Assembly: GCA_038326325.1 (NCBI GenBank)
Contig: JBBQJW010000004.1
Coordinates: 1 to 64,000 of the forward strand
Length of the DNA: 64,000 nt
Direction of reading: 5' to 3'
Origin: UBA10324 sp038326325
Lineage (GTDB): Bacteria > Bacteroidota > Bacteroidia > Chitinophagales > UBA10324
Under the pieces are notes generated by a model. That model had not been told where the DNA came from, did not search any database, and was given only the letters and a program-made list of their open reading frames with translations. The position numbers and the translations under genes are program-made. Shown here one piece after another: positions 44,434 to 52,902 of this stretch; the first letter of the stretch is position 1, and every line of letters begins with the position of its first letter.

Positions 44434-45168
44434 TCAATAAGGATAAACAGCAATCTGATTTTTTTGTAACAGATAAATAAAATGCGATTCCAACCGAACT
44501 TGTTTCGCTTCATCGGGAAGTGTTACACCTTCAGTTTCTAAAGTTTTGAAATTAAACGATTGAACTTTATCTTCTTTCAAATAGAAAAGCTGATTGTTCT
44601 CCACTTGGAAATCGCTTGCTTTCGTAATCAGAATTTTATTGGAGAAAGAACCATATTGATCGAAAACAAAAATTCCCTGCGAAGTATCAGACACATAAAG
44701 CTGTTGATCTTCTTCTTTCATTTGAATGGGCTGTAACGGTTGGTCAGAAAAATTCTGTAATGCGGCACCGTCTTTTACCAAATGAAGTTGAGTATCAAAT
44801 TTTTTCAGGCGCTGATCTGCTTCGTCATATACCCAGAAATTCCCATCGGCAGACAAACACGCGACTGGCGATTGAATAATTCCGATTGGAGCGAGATTGG
44901 TTTCAGCAATTTCAGAAAGCGTGTTATCGAGCCAAACGATGGTACTGAAATCTTTATAGTACAACATCAGTTTCATCGGGTTTGAAACATCAAGCGATGT
45001 CGGTTGCCCGAGTGATTTGTTTGCATAAGTGTGTAACAGTTGTCCGCTTGAATCATATTTCACCAATTTAAAATCATCAGTCACGGCATAAATATTTTGC
45101 AGATTATCAGTCGCGAAAAATAGCGCACTCACTTTTATAACAAAGAATAAATGCCAGAGCGGTTCCAT
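44434..45168 (-). CDS. Propeller-like exported protein of unknown function
   Basis: A 244-residue protein with an N-terminal hydrophobic segment (about 5-20) and repeating short beta motifs (NLQNIYAVTDDFKLVKYDSSGQLLHTY, DGNFWVYDEADQRLKKFDTQLHLV, QQLYVSDTSQGIFVFDQYGSF), like an NHL or six-bladed propeller, without catalytic residues that I can recognise. It starts one base after the LpxH-like gene stop, so it belongs to the LUD-LpxH operon. It may be a periplasmic or outer-membrane accessory factor; function unknown. Confidence 0.7.
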   Translation of the reverse strand: MEPLWHLFFVIKVSALFFATDNLQNIYAVTDDFKLVKYDSSGQLLHTYANKSLGQPTSLDVSNPMKLMLYYKDFSTIVWLDNTLSEIAETNLAPIGIIQSPVACLSADGNFWVYDEADQRLKKFDTQLHLVKDGAALQNFSDQPLQPIQMKEEDQQLYVSDTSQGIFVFDQYGSFSNKILITKASDFQVENNQLFYLKEDKVQSFNFKTLETEGVTLPDEAKQVRLESHFIYLLQKNQIAVYPY

Positions 45169-45169
45169 T

Positions 45170-45940
45170 TTATTTCTGATAATATTTTAACTCTAAGTTT
45201 TTTCCATCGAACACCGCGTAACTGTAAAACTTAAGCCAATCACCGAGATTGATATAACGACTTTTTTCATTGAGCGGATAATCCAACGCTAAATGACGAT
45301 GACCGAATATGAAGTAATCATAATTTTCTTTCTTCAGCATTTCGCGTGAGTAACCAATGAGCCATTCTTTTTCTTCTCCCAGAAAATTTTCTTTCACTTC
45401 ACCATTCAGAAAGCGATTGTTATAACTCCATTTTTTTCCAATCCAAACTCCGAAGTTCGGATGCACCCTTGCGAATAACCAACGAAAAAATGGCGAATGA
45501 AATATTTTCTTAATCACTTTGTATTTGTAATCGCCGGGACCCAATCCATCGCCGTGACCAATCAGAAATTTTTTACTGTTACACTCAAAGCTCACTTCCT
45601 TTTCGAAGATTGGAATATCCATTTCCTCAGTGAAATAATTTTTCATCCACTGATCGTGATTACCGGGAAAGAAATAAATCGAAATGTTTTTATCCCTTAA
45701 CTCAGCGAGTTTCCCCAATACACGAACAAAACCCTTCGGCACCACTTGTTTATACTCAAACCAGAAATCGAATAAATCGCCAAGGATAAAAATGCACTGC
45801 GCATCTTTTGAAACTTCGTCGAGCCACTTTATAAATAATTTCTCTCTGGCTAAACTTTTCTCTCGAGTCGGAACCCCAAGATGCAAATCAGAAGCGAAAT
45901 AAATTTTCTTTCCGCTTTCAACGGTGTTGGAAAACTGCAT
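45170..45940 (-). CDS. lpxH: UDP-2,3-diacylglucosamine diphosphatase (LpxH-like)
   Basis: A 256-residue calcineurin-type metallophosphatase: YFASDLHLG (D and H ligands), FILGDLFDFWFEY, FPGNHDQWM, LIGHGDGLGPGDYKYK and the final FGHRHLALDYP. The pattern fits LpxH, which cleaves UDP-2,3-diacylglucosamine to lipid X in lipid A synthesis at the inner membrane. It overlaps the LUD gene upstream by one base and is followed after one base by a propeller gene. Assigned by motif order, so LpxH-like phosphoesterases of other function are not excluded. Confidence 0.88.
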   Translation of the reverse strand: MQFSNTVESGKKIYFASDLHLGVPTREKSLAREKLFIKWLDEVSKDAQCIFILGDLFDFWFEYKQVVPKGFVRVLGKLAELRDKNISIYFFPGNHDQWMKNYFTEEMDIPIFEKEVSFECNSKKFLIGHGDGLGPGDYKYKVIKKIFHSPFFRWLFARVHPNFGVWIGKKWSYNNRFLNGEVKENFLGEEKEWLIGYSREMLKKENYDYFIFGHRHLALDYPLNEKSRYINLGDWLKFYSYAVFDGKNLELKYYQK

Positions 45941-46584
45941 TAGCGAACAGGATCGTCAATCAAAAAAACATAAACTTCTTTCGGACCGTGAGCGCCAAGC
46001 ACGAGCGTTTTTTCAATATCCGCTGTTCGGCTCGGGCCGGTAGCGATTGAAATCATACTGGGCAGATTGCCTTCATACTTCTGTAACACTAATTGCGTGG
46101 CATCTTTAATATCGAAAACCAACTGCGAAGTGTAAGCAACCACGATATGAATAGGAGGGTAGATGGGTAAACTGCGACCGCTTTGTTGTTTGCTCGTGAG
46201 AATAATACTTCCGGTGCGCGCCACTAGGCATTCACACAAAGTGATTCCTGCATCTGCTTTATCAATTGTTTTTCCGACACGGCATTTATTAAAATCGAAT
46301 CGCTGAAATAAATCCTGTAACGGTTTTTCCCAGCAGTACAAATGATTCCAACCCTTCTCACTCGCAACCGATTGAATAGATTGAATGAATTCAGAAATGT
46401 TTTCGCAGTAAATAAAATTGCCCTGAATTTTTGTGAACTGCTCTGCGAAAATAATGTCAAGTGATTCTTTCGGAGTTGGATAAACAGAAGTCGTTTGGTC
46501 AATATTCGGAAATGGAATAGAAGTAGAATGAATCAACGCCTTGCGAATTTTTTTCAGCACGCGCTCCTTACTGGTTGGCTCCAT
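45940..46584 (-). CDS. LUD-domain protein (LutC/YkgG family)
   Basis: A 214-residue protein with the LUD fold: TTSVYPTPKESLDIIFAEQF, CRVGKTIDKADAGITLCECLVARTGSIILTSKQQSGRSLPIYPPIHIVVAYTSQLV, and SIATGPSRTADIEKTLVLGAHGPKEVYVFLID. LutC acts with LutA and LutB in lactate oxidation in Bacillus, but those genes are not here. It leads an operon with the LpxH-like gene, sharing one base with it (stop/start overlap). A promoter box precedes it. Confidence 0.88.
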   Translation of the reverse strand: MEPTSKERVLKKIRKALIHSTSIPFPNIDQTTSVYPTPKESLDIIFAEQFTKIQGNFIYCENISEFIQSIQSVASEKGWNHLYCWEKPLQDLFQRFDFNKCRVGKTIDKADAGITLCECLVARTGSIILTSKQQSGRSLPIYPPIHIVVAYTSQLVFDIKDATQLVLQKYEGNLPSMISIATGPSRTADIEKTLVLGAHGPKEVYVFLIDDPVR

Positions 46585-46601
46585 AGTTTTTGTTAATGTG
46601 T

Positions 46602-46609
46602 CAAAAGTA
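46602..46609 (-). promoter_or_regulatory. Promoter -7 element of the LUD-LpxH operon
   Basis: TACTTTTG on the minus strand, 17 bp before the ATG at 46584, the same box as before secA. No clear -33 TTTG. Confidence 0.45.
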
Positions 46610-46690
46610 AAAAGAAGCGTTTACAATTTAACATTGGGTAAATAAGTAAGAATGAAATTTCTTATTCCGCCCGAGTTCATTCCCGTTTCT

Positions 46691-46698
46691 ATATTTGT
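46691..46698 (+). promoter_or_regulatory. Promoter -7 element of the peptide transporter operon
   Basis: TATATTTG, an exact TAnnTTTG, 15 bp before the ATG at 46714. No clear -33 TTTG. Confidence 0.4.
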
Positions 46699-46713
46699 TT
46701 GCATTCTTAATAA

Positions 46714-48558
46714 ATGACTCTGCGAAATTTTTTTCTGCTCACTTTATTTTTTTTGTTTTCGTGTAACACCGATAACTCATCACAGCAACCAGTAGTGCCG
46801 AATGATAAAGTGCTCACCCCAACTGATGGAGATTTTATTTCTTTTCCGGATGCAACAAAGTGGTTGAGCGATTGGAAAAAAGAAAACAATCTTGTAATAC
46901 AATGGATGCAGGAACCTGATAATCTTCATCCTTCAAATGGTAGAACATTATCGCGCGCAGTGGTATTCACGCTCATTCATCGTTCATTGATTTCCATTGA
47001 CCCGACAACCAGAAAACTAAAAGTAGATTTGGTAAAAGAAATTCCAACATCAACAGACGGACTTACTTATAAATTTGAATTGCGTGATGAACCTGCGTTT
47101 GACGATGGCGCGCAGCTCACTGTTGACGATGTGATTTTTTCTTTCAAAGCATATAAATGTCCTTTGGTAAATGTTGCCGGAAGAAACTCTTTGAGTAATT
47201 TATTTAATATCGAAAAAGATAATTCCAATCAGCGTGCCTTCACTGTTACACTGAAGAAAGCACTGGCCCAAAAAATTTTTATGCTCGCCGATTTTCCGAT
47301 TTTGGAAAGGAGATTTTATGATGCGAAGGATGAATTAAAAAATTACAATGTCAATTGGCTGAATGTGGAAGACCAGCCCGGCGTGAATAAAATTTTTCCA
47401 ACTGAGTGGGCGACTAATTTCAATGATGGAAAATATGGAAACGATCCTTCTCTTATCAATGGACTCGGCGCTTACAAAGTGAAAAGTTGGGAGCGCGGAC
47501 AAACGCTCACACTCGAAAAGAAAAAAAATCACTGGACGGAAAAACTGAAAGATGATTTGATGAATTATGGGTATCCGAAACTTATCACTTTTAGAATTAT
47601 CACTGACGAAAATGCAATTCTGCTCGCTGCGCGTAATCAGGATTTTGATGCGAGTTTCTGGTTGCCTTCAAAAATTTTAATTGAGTTGCAGAAAGATTCT
47701 TCCTTCACAAAAAATTATTCATCCTGTTACACCGCGAGTTATGATTTCTCTTACATCGGTTTCAATATGAAACCAATTGAGAGCAAGCGCACCGATTTTT
47801 TTTCTGATGTGAATGTTCGCAAAGCATTTGCGTTGCTTACTCCTGCTGATGAAATCATAAAAAATTTATTTACTGAGAAAGCACTTCGCATGGCAGGAAT
47901 TGTTTCTCCATTGAAGAAGGGGGCGTTTGATGAATCGTTGAAACCATATCTATACAATGTTGATGAAGCGAAAAAATTATTGAGCGATGCAGGGTGGAAA
48001 GATTCTGACGGAGATAAAATTTTAGATAAAAAAATCAATGGAAAGAAAACCGATTTGAAAGTGGAATTAATTTTTCCATTGGGACCTTCGGTTATTCAGG
48101 ATATGGCGCTGATGATGAAGGATGCTTATGCAAAAGCAGGAATTGATTTAGAACCTCAGGTGCTTGACCCGAATGCACTTGGGGGAAAAATGATTCAGCA
48201 CGATTTTGATATGTTCATGAGCGGATTGAGTTCTTCATCTGCACCTGACGATTTCTATGGTTCATGGAGTACTCCATCATGGTTGAATCACGAAAATAAT
48301 TTTACAGGATTCGGAAGCAGTGTAACAGATGCGTTGATTGATTCCATGAATGTTACACTTAATGAAACCCGAAGAATTGAAATGGTTCGTGAATTTCAGA
48401 AAATGGTTTACGATAATTATCCCATCATTCCTCTTTATTTCAATGTGAAGAAAATTGCAGTTCATAAGCGATGGGCAAATGCTGTCGTGTGTTTCGATAA
48501 GCCCTATATTCTGTTCGGAAATCTGCAATTGCTTAGCGAAAAAAAATCTTCAGAATAG
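46714..48558 (+). CDS. Peptide-type ABC transporter substrate-binding lipoprotein
   Basis: A 614-residue periplasmic binding protein of the SBP_bac_5 (DppA/OppA) class: a signal peptide with lipobox FLFSC (about 13-17), then typical blocks LVIQWMQEPDNLHPSNGR, VDDVIFSFKAYK, INGLGAYKVKSWERGQTLTLEK and a C-terminal FQKMVYDNYPIIPLYFNVKK. It delivers oligopeptides or related solutes to the two permeases that follow (3-bp gap). The Cys codon of the lipobox lies in a TGTAACA word at 46762. No ATPase gene lies nearby. Confidence 0.9.
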   Translation: MTLRNFFLLTLFFLFSCNTDNSSQQPVVPNDKVLTPTDGDFISFPDATKWLSDWKKENNLVIQWMQEPDNLHPSNGRTLSRAVVFTLIHRSLISIDPTTRKLKVDLVKEIPTSTDGLTYKFELRDEPAFDDGAQLTVDDVIFSFKAYKCPLVNVAGRNSLSNLFNIEKDNSNQRAFTVTLKKALAQKIFMLADFPILERRFYDAKDELKNYNVNWLNVEDQPGVNKIFPTEWATNFNDGKYGNDPSLINGLGAYKVKSWERGQTLTLEKKKNHWTEKLKDDLMNYGYPKLITFRIITDENAILLAARNQDFDASFWLPSKILIELQKDSSFTKNYSSCYTASYDFSYIGFNMKPIESKRTDFFSDVNVRKAFALLTPADEIIKNLFTEKALRMAGIVSPLKKGAFDESLKPYLYNVDEAKKLLSDAGWKDSDGDKILDKKINGKKTDLKVELIFPLGPSVIQDMALMMKDAYAKAGIDLEPQVLDPNALGGKMIQHDFDMFMSGLSSSSAPDDFYGSWSTPSWLNHENNFTGFGSSVTDALIDSMNVTLNETRRIEMVREFQKMVYDNYPIIPLYFNVKKIAVHKRWANAVVCFDKPYILFGNLQLLSEKKSSE

Positions 48559-48561
48559 TTC

Positions 48562-49659
48562 ATGCGCAGCCGAATCATTACACGACTGCTTTGGTTTTTG
48601 CCCGCGCTCTTTGTGGTTTCATTATTAGTTTTTTTTATAAATGCTTCGGATAAATATTCCGGAAATTTCGAAGACATGATGTCAGGAAATATTTCAGGAG
48701 AAAATAGCATTCAAAAAGAAAAGCAGATTCCGGTTTTTTACTTCGGTGTAACATCGCTGAGCGAACCGGATTCAATTTGGAAAATGACTGACGGAGAACA
48801 AAGACAATTAGAATCTTCATGGGGAAAATATATTCCGGTAATTCATTTTTATCCCGATAATCAATATCGAAGATGGCTATTTGGCGACCCGGATGCGAAC
48901 TCAAAAGGAATTTTTCGGGGAGATTTCGGAGTTTCAAAAGAAACAGGATTACCGATTTCTGAAATGTTGTATCCAAGATTTATCCGCTCATTCATTTTGG
49001 TTTTTATTTCAATGATGCTTGCGTTCATCATCAGTATTCCTCTTTCTGTTTACTTGGTTTTAAATGAAGGAAAAATAATTGCGCGAATCATCAATGGAGT
49101 TTTGCTGATGTTGTACATCACCCCGGTTTTTTGGTTAGCGATTTTGTTATTGATGTTATTCGCAAATCCTCAACTGTTTTCTGTTTTTCCATTGAGCGGA
49201 TGGCCGGAAAGTGGGGAAGGATTTTTCAGTTATCTGCATCATCTATTTCTTCCAACGATGTGTTACACCTTGGGTGCGATTGCTTACTTCACCAGAGCGC
49301 TCCAAACAAATTTGCGCGAAGTGTTACACAAGGAATTTCTGCTTACTGCTCGCGCAAAAGGATTTGATAAAACACAATCGCTGATCAAGCACGCACTTCC
49401 TAATGCAATTATTCCGGTGCTTACTGTTCTTGGATATTTATTTCCAATGGCTGTCGGCGGAAGCGTAATCGTCGAAAACATCTTCGGAATACCAGGAATG
49501 AGTCAGGCATTGTATCATGCTGCATTGACTAAAGATATTCCTGTGCTTGTTGCCATCAGTTCTGTTTCGTGCCTGCTCACCTTGCTTGGATTTTTACTTA
49601 CGGAAATTTTTCAAGCGCTCATTGACCCGCGCCTTCGACAAACTTCACCGCTTTCATGA
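48562..49659 (+). CDS. ABC transporter permease (DppB-like)
   Basis: A 365-residue inner-membrane permease with a membrane helix at about 8-28, then a periplasmic insertion (about 30-135) longer than in E. coli DppB, and further helices to the C-terminus. The cytoplasmic EAA-type loop is seen around LLTARAKGFDKTQSLIKHALPNAIIPVLTVLG, which contacts an ATPase. It is preceded by the binding protein and followed by DppC, overlapping by 4 bp (ATGA). Confidence 0.9.
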   Translation: MRSRIITRLLWFLPALFVVSLLVFFINASDKYSGNFEDMMSGNISGENSIQKEKQIPVFYFGVTSLSEPDSIWKMTDGEQRQLESSWGKYIPVIHFYPDNQYRRWLFGDPDANSKGIFRGDFGVSKETGLPISEMLYPRFIRSFILVFISMMLAFIISIPLSVYLVLNEGKIIARIINGVLLMLYITPVFWLAILLLMLFANPQLFSVFPLSGWPESGEGFFSYLHHLFLPTMCYTLGAIAYFTRALQTNLREVLHKEFLLTARAKGFDKTQSLIKHALPNAIIPVLTVLGYLFPMAVGGSVIVENIFGIPGMSQALYHAALTKDIPVLVAISSVSCLLTLLGFLLTEIFQALIDPRLRQTSPLS

Positions 49660-50714
49660 ATACTGTTACACACTTCTTCGATAAGAAAAGTTCTTCTCTC
49701 CAATGGGGCGCAGGGATTTTGTTCTTGATTGTCGGGATGAGTTTACTGTCGTTGCTATTGCCGGAATCTTTTTTTGAAAATGACTGGAGCGCTTCATTGC
49801 AATCACCATCGTTGCATCATCTACTCGGAACAGGCTCGCGCGGAAATGATATTGCTTCAGGAATAATTTCAGGATTAAAAATTTCATTGACAGTCGCAGT
49901 GCTCAGTGTAATTTTTGCAACCTTAATTGGATTGCCCACCGGATTAATCGCAGCCACTTTGGGAAATAAGGGTAGAATCGGAATCATACAACTCATTTTC
50001 TTTTTTATCTTTTTAATGCTCGCATGGTTTTATGCTTTTTATCTGAGAAGATTTACTATCGCAGATTCATCATTGAATTCTTTCAAAATGATTTTTGAAA
50101 TTCTGATTTCATTTTTTCTTTTCATCCTTATTCTATCTATCGGAAATATTCTCACAACAAAATTTCTTTCACCACTTAGAAAATTTATCCCTGTTCAACT
50201 TCCGATTGACACATTACTCTCGACACTTGCAGATATTATCACCTCGTTTCCGTTGCTTATGATTATTCTCACGATTACCGCAATTGCAAAACCTTCGTTG
50301 TGGTTGGTGGTGTTGATTATTGGCTGCACTACCTGGACGGGAATATTTAGAGTGGTTCGTTCAGTAGCGTTACAAACTCTGCAATTGGATTTCATCACGG
50401 CCGCGAAAGCGATGGGAATGAAAACGCGAGCCATTATTTTAAAACATGTGATGAGTTCCGTACTGCCGATGTTGTTTGTTCATCTCGCGTTTACTTTTTC
50501 AGCGGCGATTGTTTTAGAGTCGGCGCTCACATTTCTCGGAGCGGGATTGCCGATTGGCACTGTTACACTCGGCTCGCTTTTGTCCGACGCGAAATCAAAT
50601 TTCACGGCGTGGTGGCTGGTGCTTTTTCCGGGAATGGTTTTGTTTTTGTTATTGCTGAGTCTTCAATTGATAGCTAACGGCTTGCAGAAAAAATTTAATC
50701 CACGATTGAAATAA
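49656..50714 (+). CDS. ABC transporter permease (DppC-like)
   Basis: A 352-residue permease: the N-terminal helix (about 18-36) is followed by LHHLLGTGSRGNDIASGIISGLKISL, a DppC hallmark, then a membrane insert (about 108-165) and the EAA-type loop FITAAKAMGMKTRAIILKHVMSSVLPMLFVH, and ends with the conserved GMVLFLLLLSLQLIANGLQKKFNPRLK. It pairs with the DppB-like subunit. The ATP-binding subunits must be encoded elsewhere. Confidence 0.9.
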   Translation: MNTVTHFFDKKSSSLQWGAGILFLIVGMSLLSLLLPESFFENDWSASLQSPSLHHLLGTGSRGNDIASGIISGLKISLTVAVLSVIFATLIGLPTGLIAATLGNKGRIGIIQLIFFFIFLMLAWFYAFYLRRFTIADSSLNSFKMIFEILISFFLFILILSIGNILTTKFLSPLRKFIPVQLPIDTLLSTLADIITSFPLLMIILTITAIAKPSLWLVVLIIGCTTWTGIFRVVRSVALQTLQLDFITAAKAMGMKTRAIILKHVMSSVLPMLFVHLAFTFSAAIVLESALTFLGAGLPIGTVTLGSLLSDAKSNFTAWWLVLFPGMVLFLLLLSLQLIANGLQKKFNPRLK

Positions 50715-50718
50715 ATTC

Positions 50719-50784
50719 ACCACAGATTCTCACGGAGTATTTCAATGAGTAACTCTGCGTTTTTCCTCTGTGTTCCTCTGTGGT
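50719..50784. repeat. CTCTGTG-rich intergenic inverted repeat
   Basis: ACCACAG (50719-50725) is inverted at 50778-50784 as CTGTGGT, and CCTCTGTG occurs twice in tandem at 50766-50782. This kind of CTCTGTG(TTC)CTCTGTGGT element is recurrent between genes in many environmental bacteria. It separates the transporter operon from DUF4286. Confidence 0.6.
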
Positions 50785-50821
50785 TAAAACAATCAATTAT
50801 TTTAGCGACAAATTTTTTGAA

Positions 50822-51142
50822 ATGATAATTTATAATGTAACAGTAAAGCTCGACGCGATGATCGCGACGGAGTGGCTCGAATACATGCTGGAAATTCATA
50901 TTCCCGATGTGATGAACACGGGTTGCTTTTCATCTTATCATATCAGCAGATTGATTGAAGACACGACGGAGGACGACAGCCCGACTTACATTATTCAATA
51001 TCATTGCCCGTCAATGGAAGTGTTTGAAAAGTACGAACAACATTTCGCGACTGAGTTGCGCGCAGATGTTGTAAGAAGATATAAAGATCACTTTGTTTCT
51101 TTCAGAACTTTGATGGAAGAAATATCAAATAGTGAGAATTAA
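50822..51142 (+). CDS. DUF4286 family protein
   Basis: A 106-residue small soluble protein beginning MIIYNVTVKLDAMIATEWLEYMLEIHIPDVMNTGCFSS, matching the Bacteroidota DUF4286 family as I remember it, of unknown function. The middle has an acidic loop (EDTTEDDSP) and the end is helical (EKYEQHFATELRADVVRRYKDHF). The frame starts earlier (50780), but the ATG at 50822 is the family's usual start and avoids the upstream repeat. Confidence 0.82.
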   Translation: MIIYNVTVKLDAMIATEWLEYMLEIHIPDVMNTGCFSSYHISRLIEDTTEDDSPTYIIQYHCPSMEVFEKYEQHFATELRADVVRRYKDHFVSFRTLMEEISNSEN

Positions 51143-51216
51143 AAACTCAACTGTTGATTGAATAGTACTTGGCATCTCACTGAATACTTTTAATTTTATA
51201 AAATCATAATTCTTCA

Positions 51217-52782
51217 TTGAAAAAAGATTCCTTCGAAAAAAAGTTAGCTTCCTATGTAGCGCTTGCTTCATCGATACTTGCTGCGAATGTAGATAAGGTG
51301 GATGCGCAGATAATGTACACTGATGTTAGACCTGATTTAATTATTGATAATTCTTTTTTCAATTTGGATTTGAATAATGACGGGGTTTATGATATTAAAC
51401 TTCAGAATTCCAATGAAGATATAATCAACTGGGCGACTAACTGTAATGGATGTAGTGCAACTTTTCATAATTCTGAAAAGGCTCAAATTTTTGCAGCAAG
51501 TCATGAAGTAGTTGTAGAAAGCTTCTATGGATATTTTATCGTGAAACCTTTAAATTCTGGAGATACCATTGGCGTTGACAATATTTTTGGAGATGGAAAT
51601 GTTGGAAGTGGTGCAATATTAAAATATAATCGATATAGTGGTTATTGGTCTTGTGGGGGTTATAGTAGTTTTACGGGTTTTAGTTATGGTATATACATGA
51701 ATGGAGAAAAATTTCTGGGTTTTCAAATCTTCACAGGAGGCAACAAGTACTATGGTTGGGCAAGGATAGAATTAGGAGGAGATGCCGAAATTATTTTGAA
51801 AGATTATGCAATTAATTTAACTCCTGATTCATCAATCATTGCAGGAGATACTGGAAGCGCATGTACAATTAATAATATTTCAAATTCACCAAGTGGACTT
51901 TATTTCTTATGTAACAATTCTATTGATGTGCATCTTAATAATTCAAATTCCTTGAATGTTCAATGGTTTAAAAATGGAATAAAACTTACTGGGGAAACCG
52001 ATTCAACTTATACATTAAATCAAATTGGAGAATATCAAGCATTGGTTTCTGATTCTTCGTGTTCAGTTTTGATAAATGCAATTCATGCTGTTACAGTTGA
52101 ATTTACAATTCAATCGTGTATAAGCGATGCAAATTGCGGAAGTGCCGATGGTTCAATTGCTGTTACAGTTACGGGGAATTCTCCCGGATATTTATATAAT
52201 TGGAGTAACGGTATGACTACAGAAGGAATTGCTAATGTTCCTGCTGGTACTTATGAAGTGACTGTTACATCAAATATTTGTCCGGAATCAGAATTTGCTT
52301 CATACATTATTAACTCAAACCAAATTTCAATACCTCCTATAGTTCAATTTGGAAATGCATTAATTGCTCCTTCTCAATTTATCTCCTATCAATGGTTATT
52401 ATCAGGGTTCCCTATTTCGGGAGCAACTAATCAAAGTTATAATCCTACACAAGTAGGATATTATAGTGTTATAGTTGGCGATTCAATTGGGTGTGTAGGA
52501 CAAGCAAATACTTATTTTTATTTTGTATCAATAAATGAAATTGCAAATCCTGAAATAAATCTTCTCATCGATTCAAAATATTTACAAATCATTTTCACAA
52601 CCGAAAGATTTATTGGCTCACAATTGCGGTTGTTCAATTCAACAGGGCAATTGGTGAGTGAAATGACTGTAACAAAAAATATTGAGATGATAAACATTGA
52701 GCAGTTGCCAAAAGGAATTTATATTCTTAGCATCCGCAATGGAGATGAAAACAGAAATTATAAGATTGCAATTGTTAACTAA
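51217..52782 (+). CDS. Secreted protein with one SprB-type repeat and a T9SS type A tail
   Basis: A 521-residue exported protein. The start is a TTG at 51217 (no ATG fits), giving MKKDSFEKKLASYVALASSILAANVDKVDAQ, an unusual but plausible signal sequence. The N-terminal half (about 32-215) is a hypothetical secreted domain. Residues 300-365 contain one SprB-like unit (CGSADGSIAVTVTGNSPGYLYNWSNGMTTEGIANVPAGTYEVTVT), followed by an Ig-like QWLLSGFPISGATNQSYNPTQ unit and a T9SS type A tail (LRLFNSTGQLVSEMTVTK ... KGIYILSIRNGDENRNYKIAIVN). It shares repeat type with the giant protein but uses the other sorting signal. Confidence 0.78.
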   Translation: MKKDSFEKKLASYVALASSILAANVDKVDAQIMYTDVRPDLIIDNSFFNLDLNNDGVYDIKLQNSNEDIINWATNCNGCSATFHNSEKAQIFAASHEVVVESFYGYFIVKPLNSGDTIGVDNIFGDGNVGSGAILKYNRYSGYWSCGGYSSFTGFSYGIYMNGEKFLGFQIFTGGNKYYGWARIELGGDAEIILKDYAINLTPDSSIIAGDTGSACTINNISNSPSGLYFLCNNSIDVHLNNSNSLNVQWFKNGIKLTGETDSTYTLNQIGEYQALVSDSSCSVLINAIHAVTVEFTIQSCISDANCGSADGSIAVTVTGNSPGYLYNWSNGMTTEGIANVPAGTYEVTVTSNICPESEFASYIINSNQISIPPIVQFGNALIAPSQFISYQWLLSGFPISGATNQSYNPTQVGYYSVIVGDSIGCVGQANTYFYFVSINEIANPEINLLIDSKYLQIIFTTERFIGSQLRLFNSTGQLVSEMTVTKNIEMINIEQLPKGIYILSIRNGDENRNYKIAIVN

Positions 52783-52902
52783 GAGTTTTAGGAGTTGGGC
52801 AGGAGTAATGGGAGTTCAAAAAACTCTTACAACTCATTTTTGTATTTACTCCTATGACTCACAGTTAAAACATAATTGGAAATATTTTTTTTCTTTGACA
52901 CG

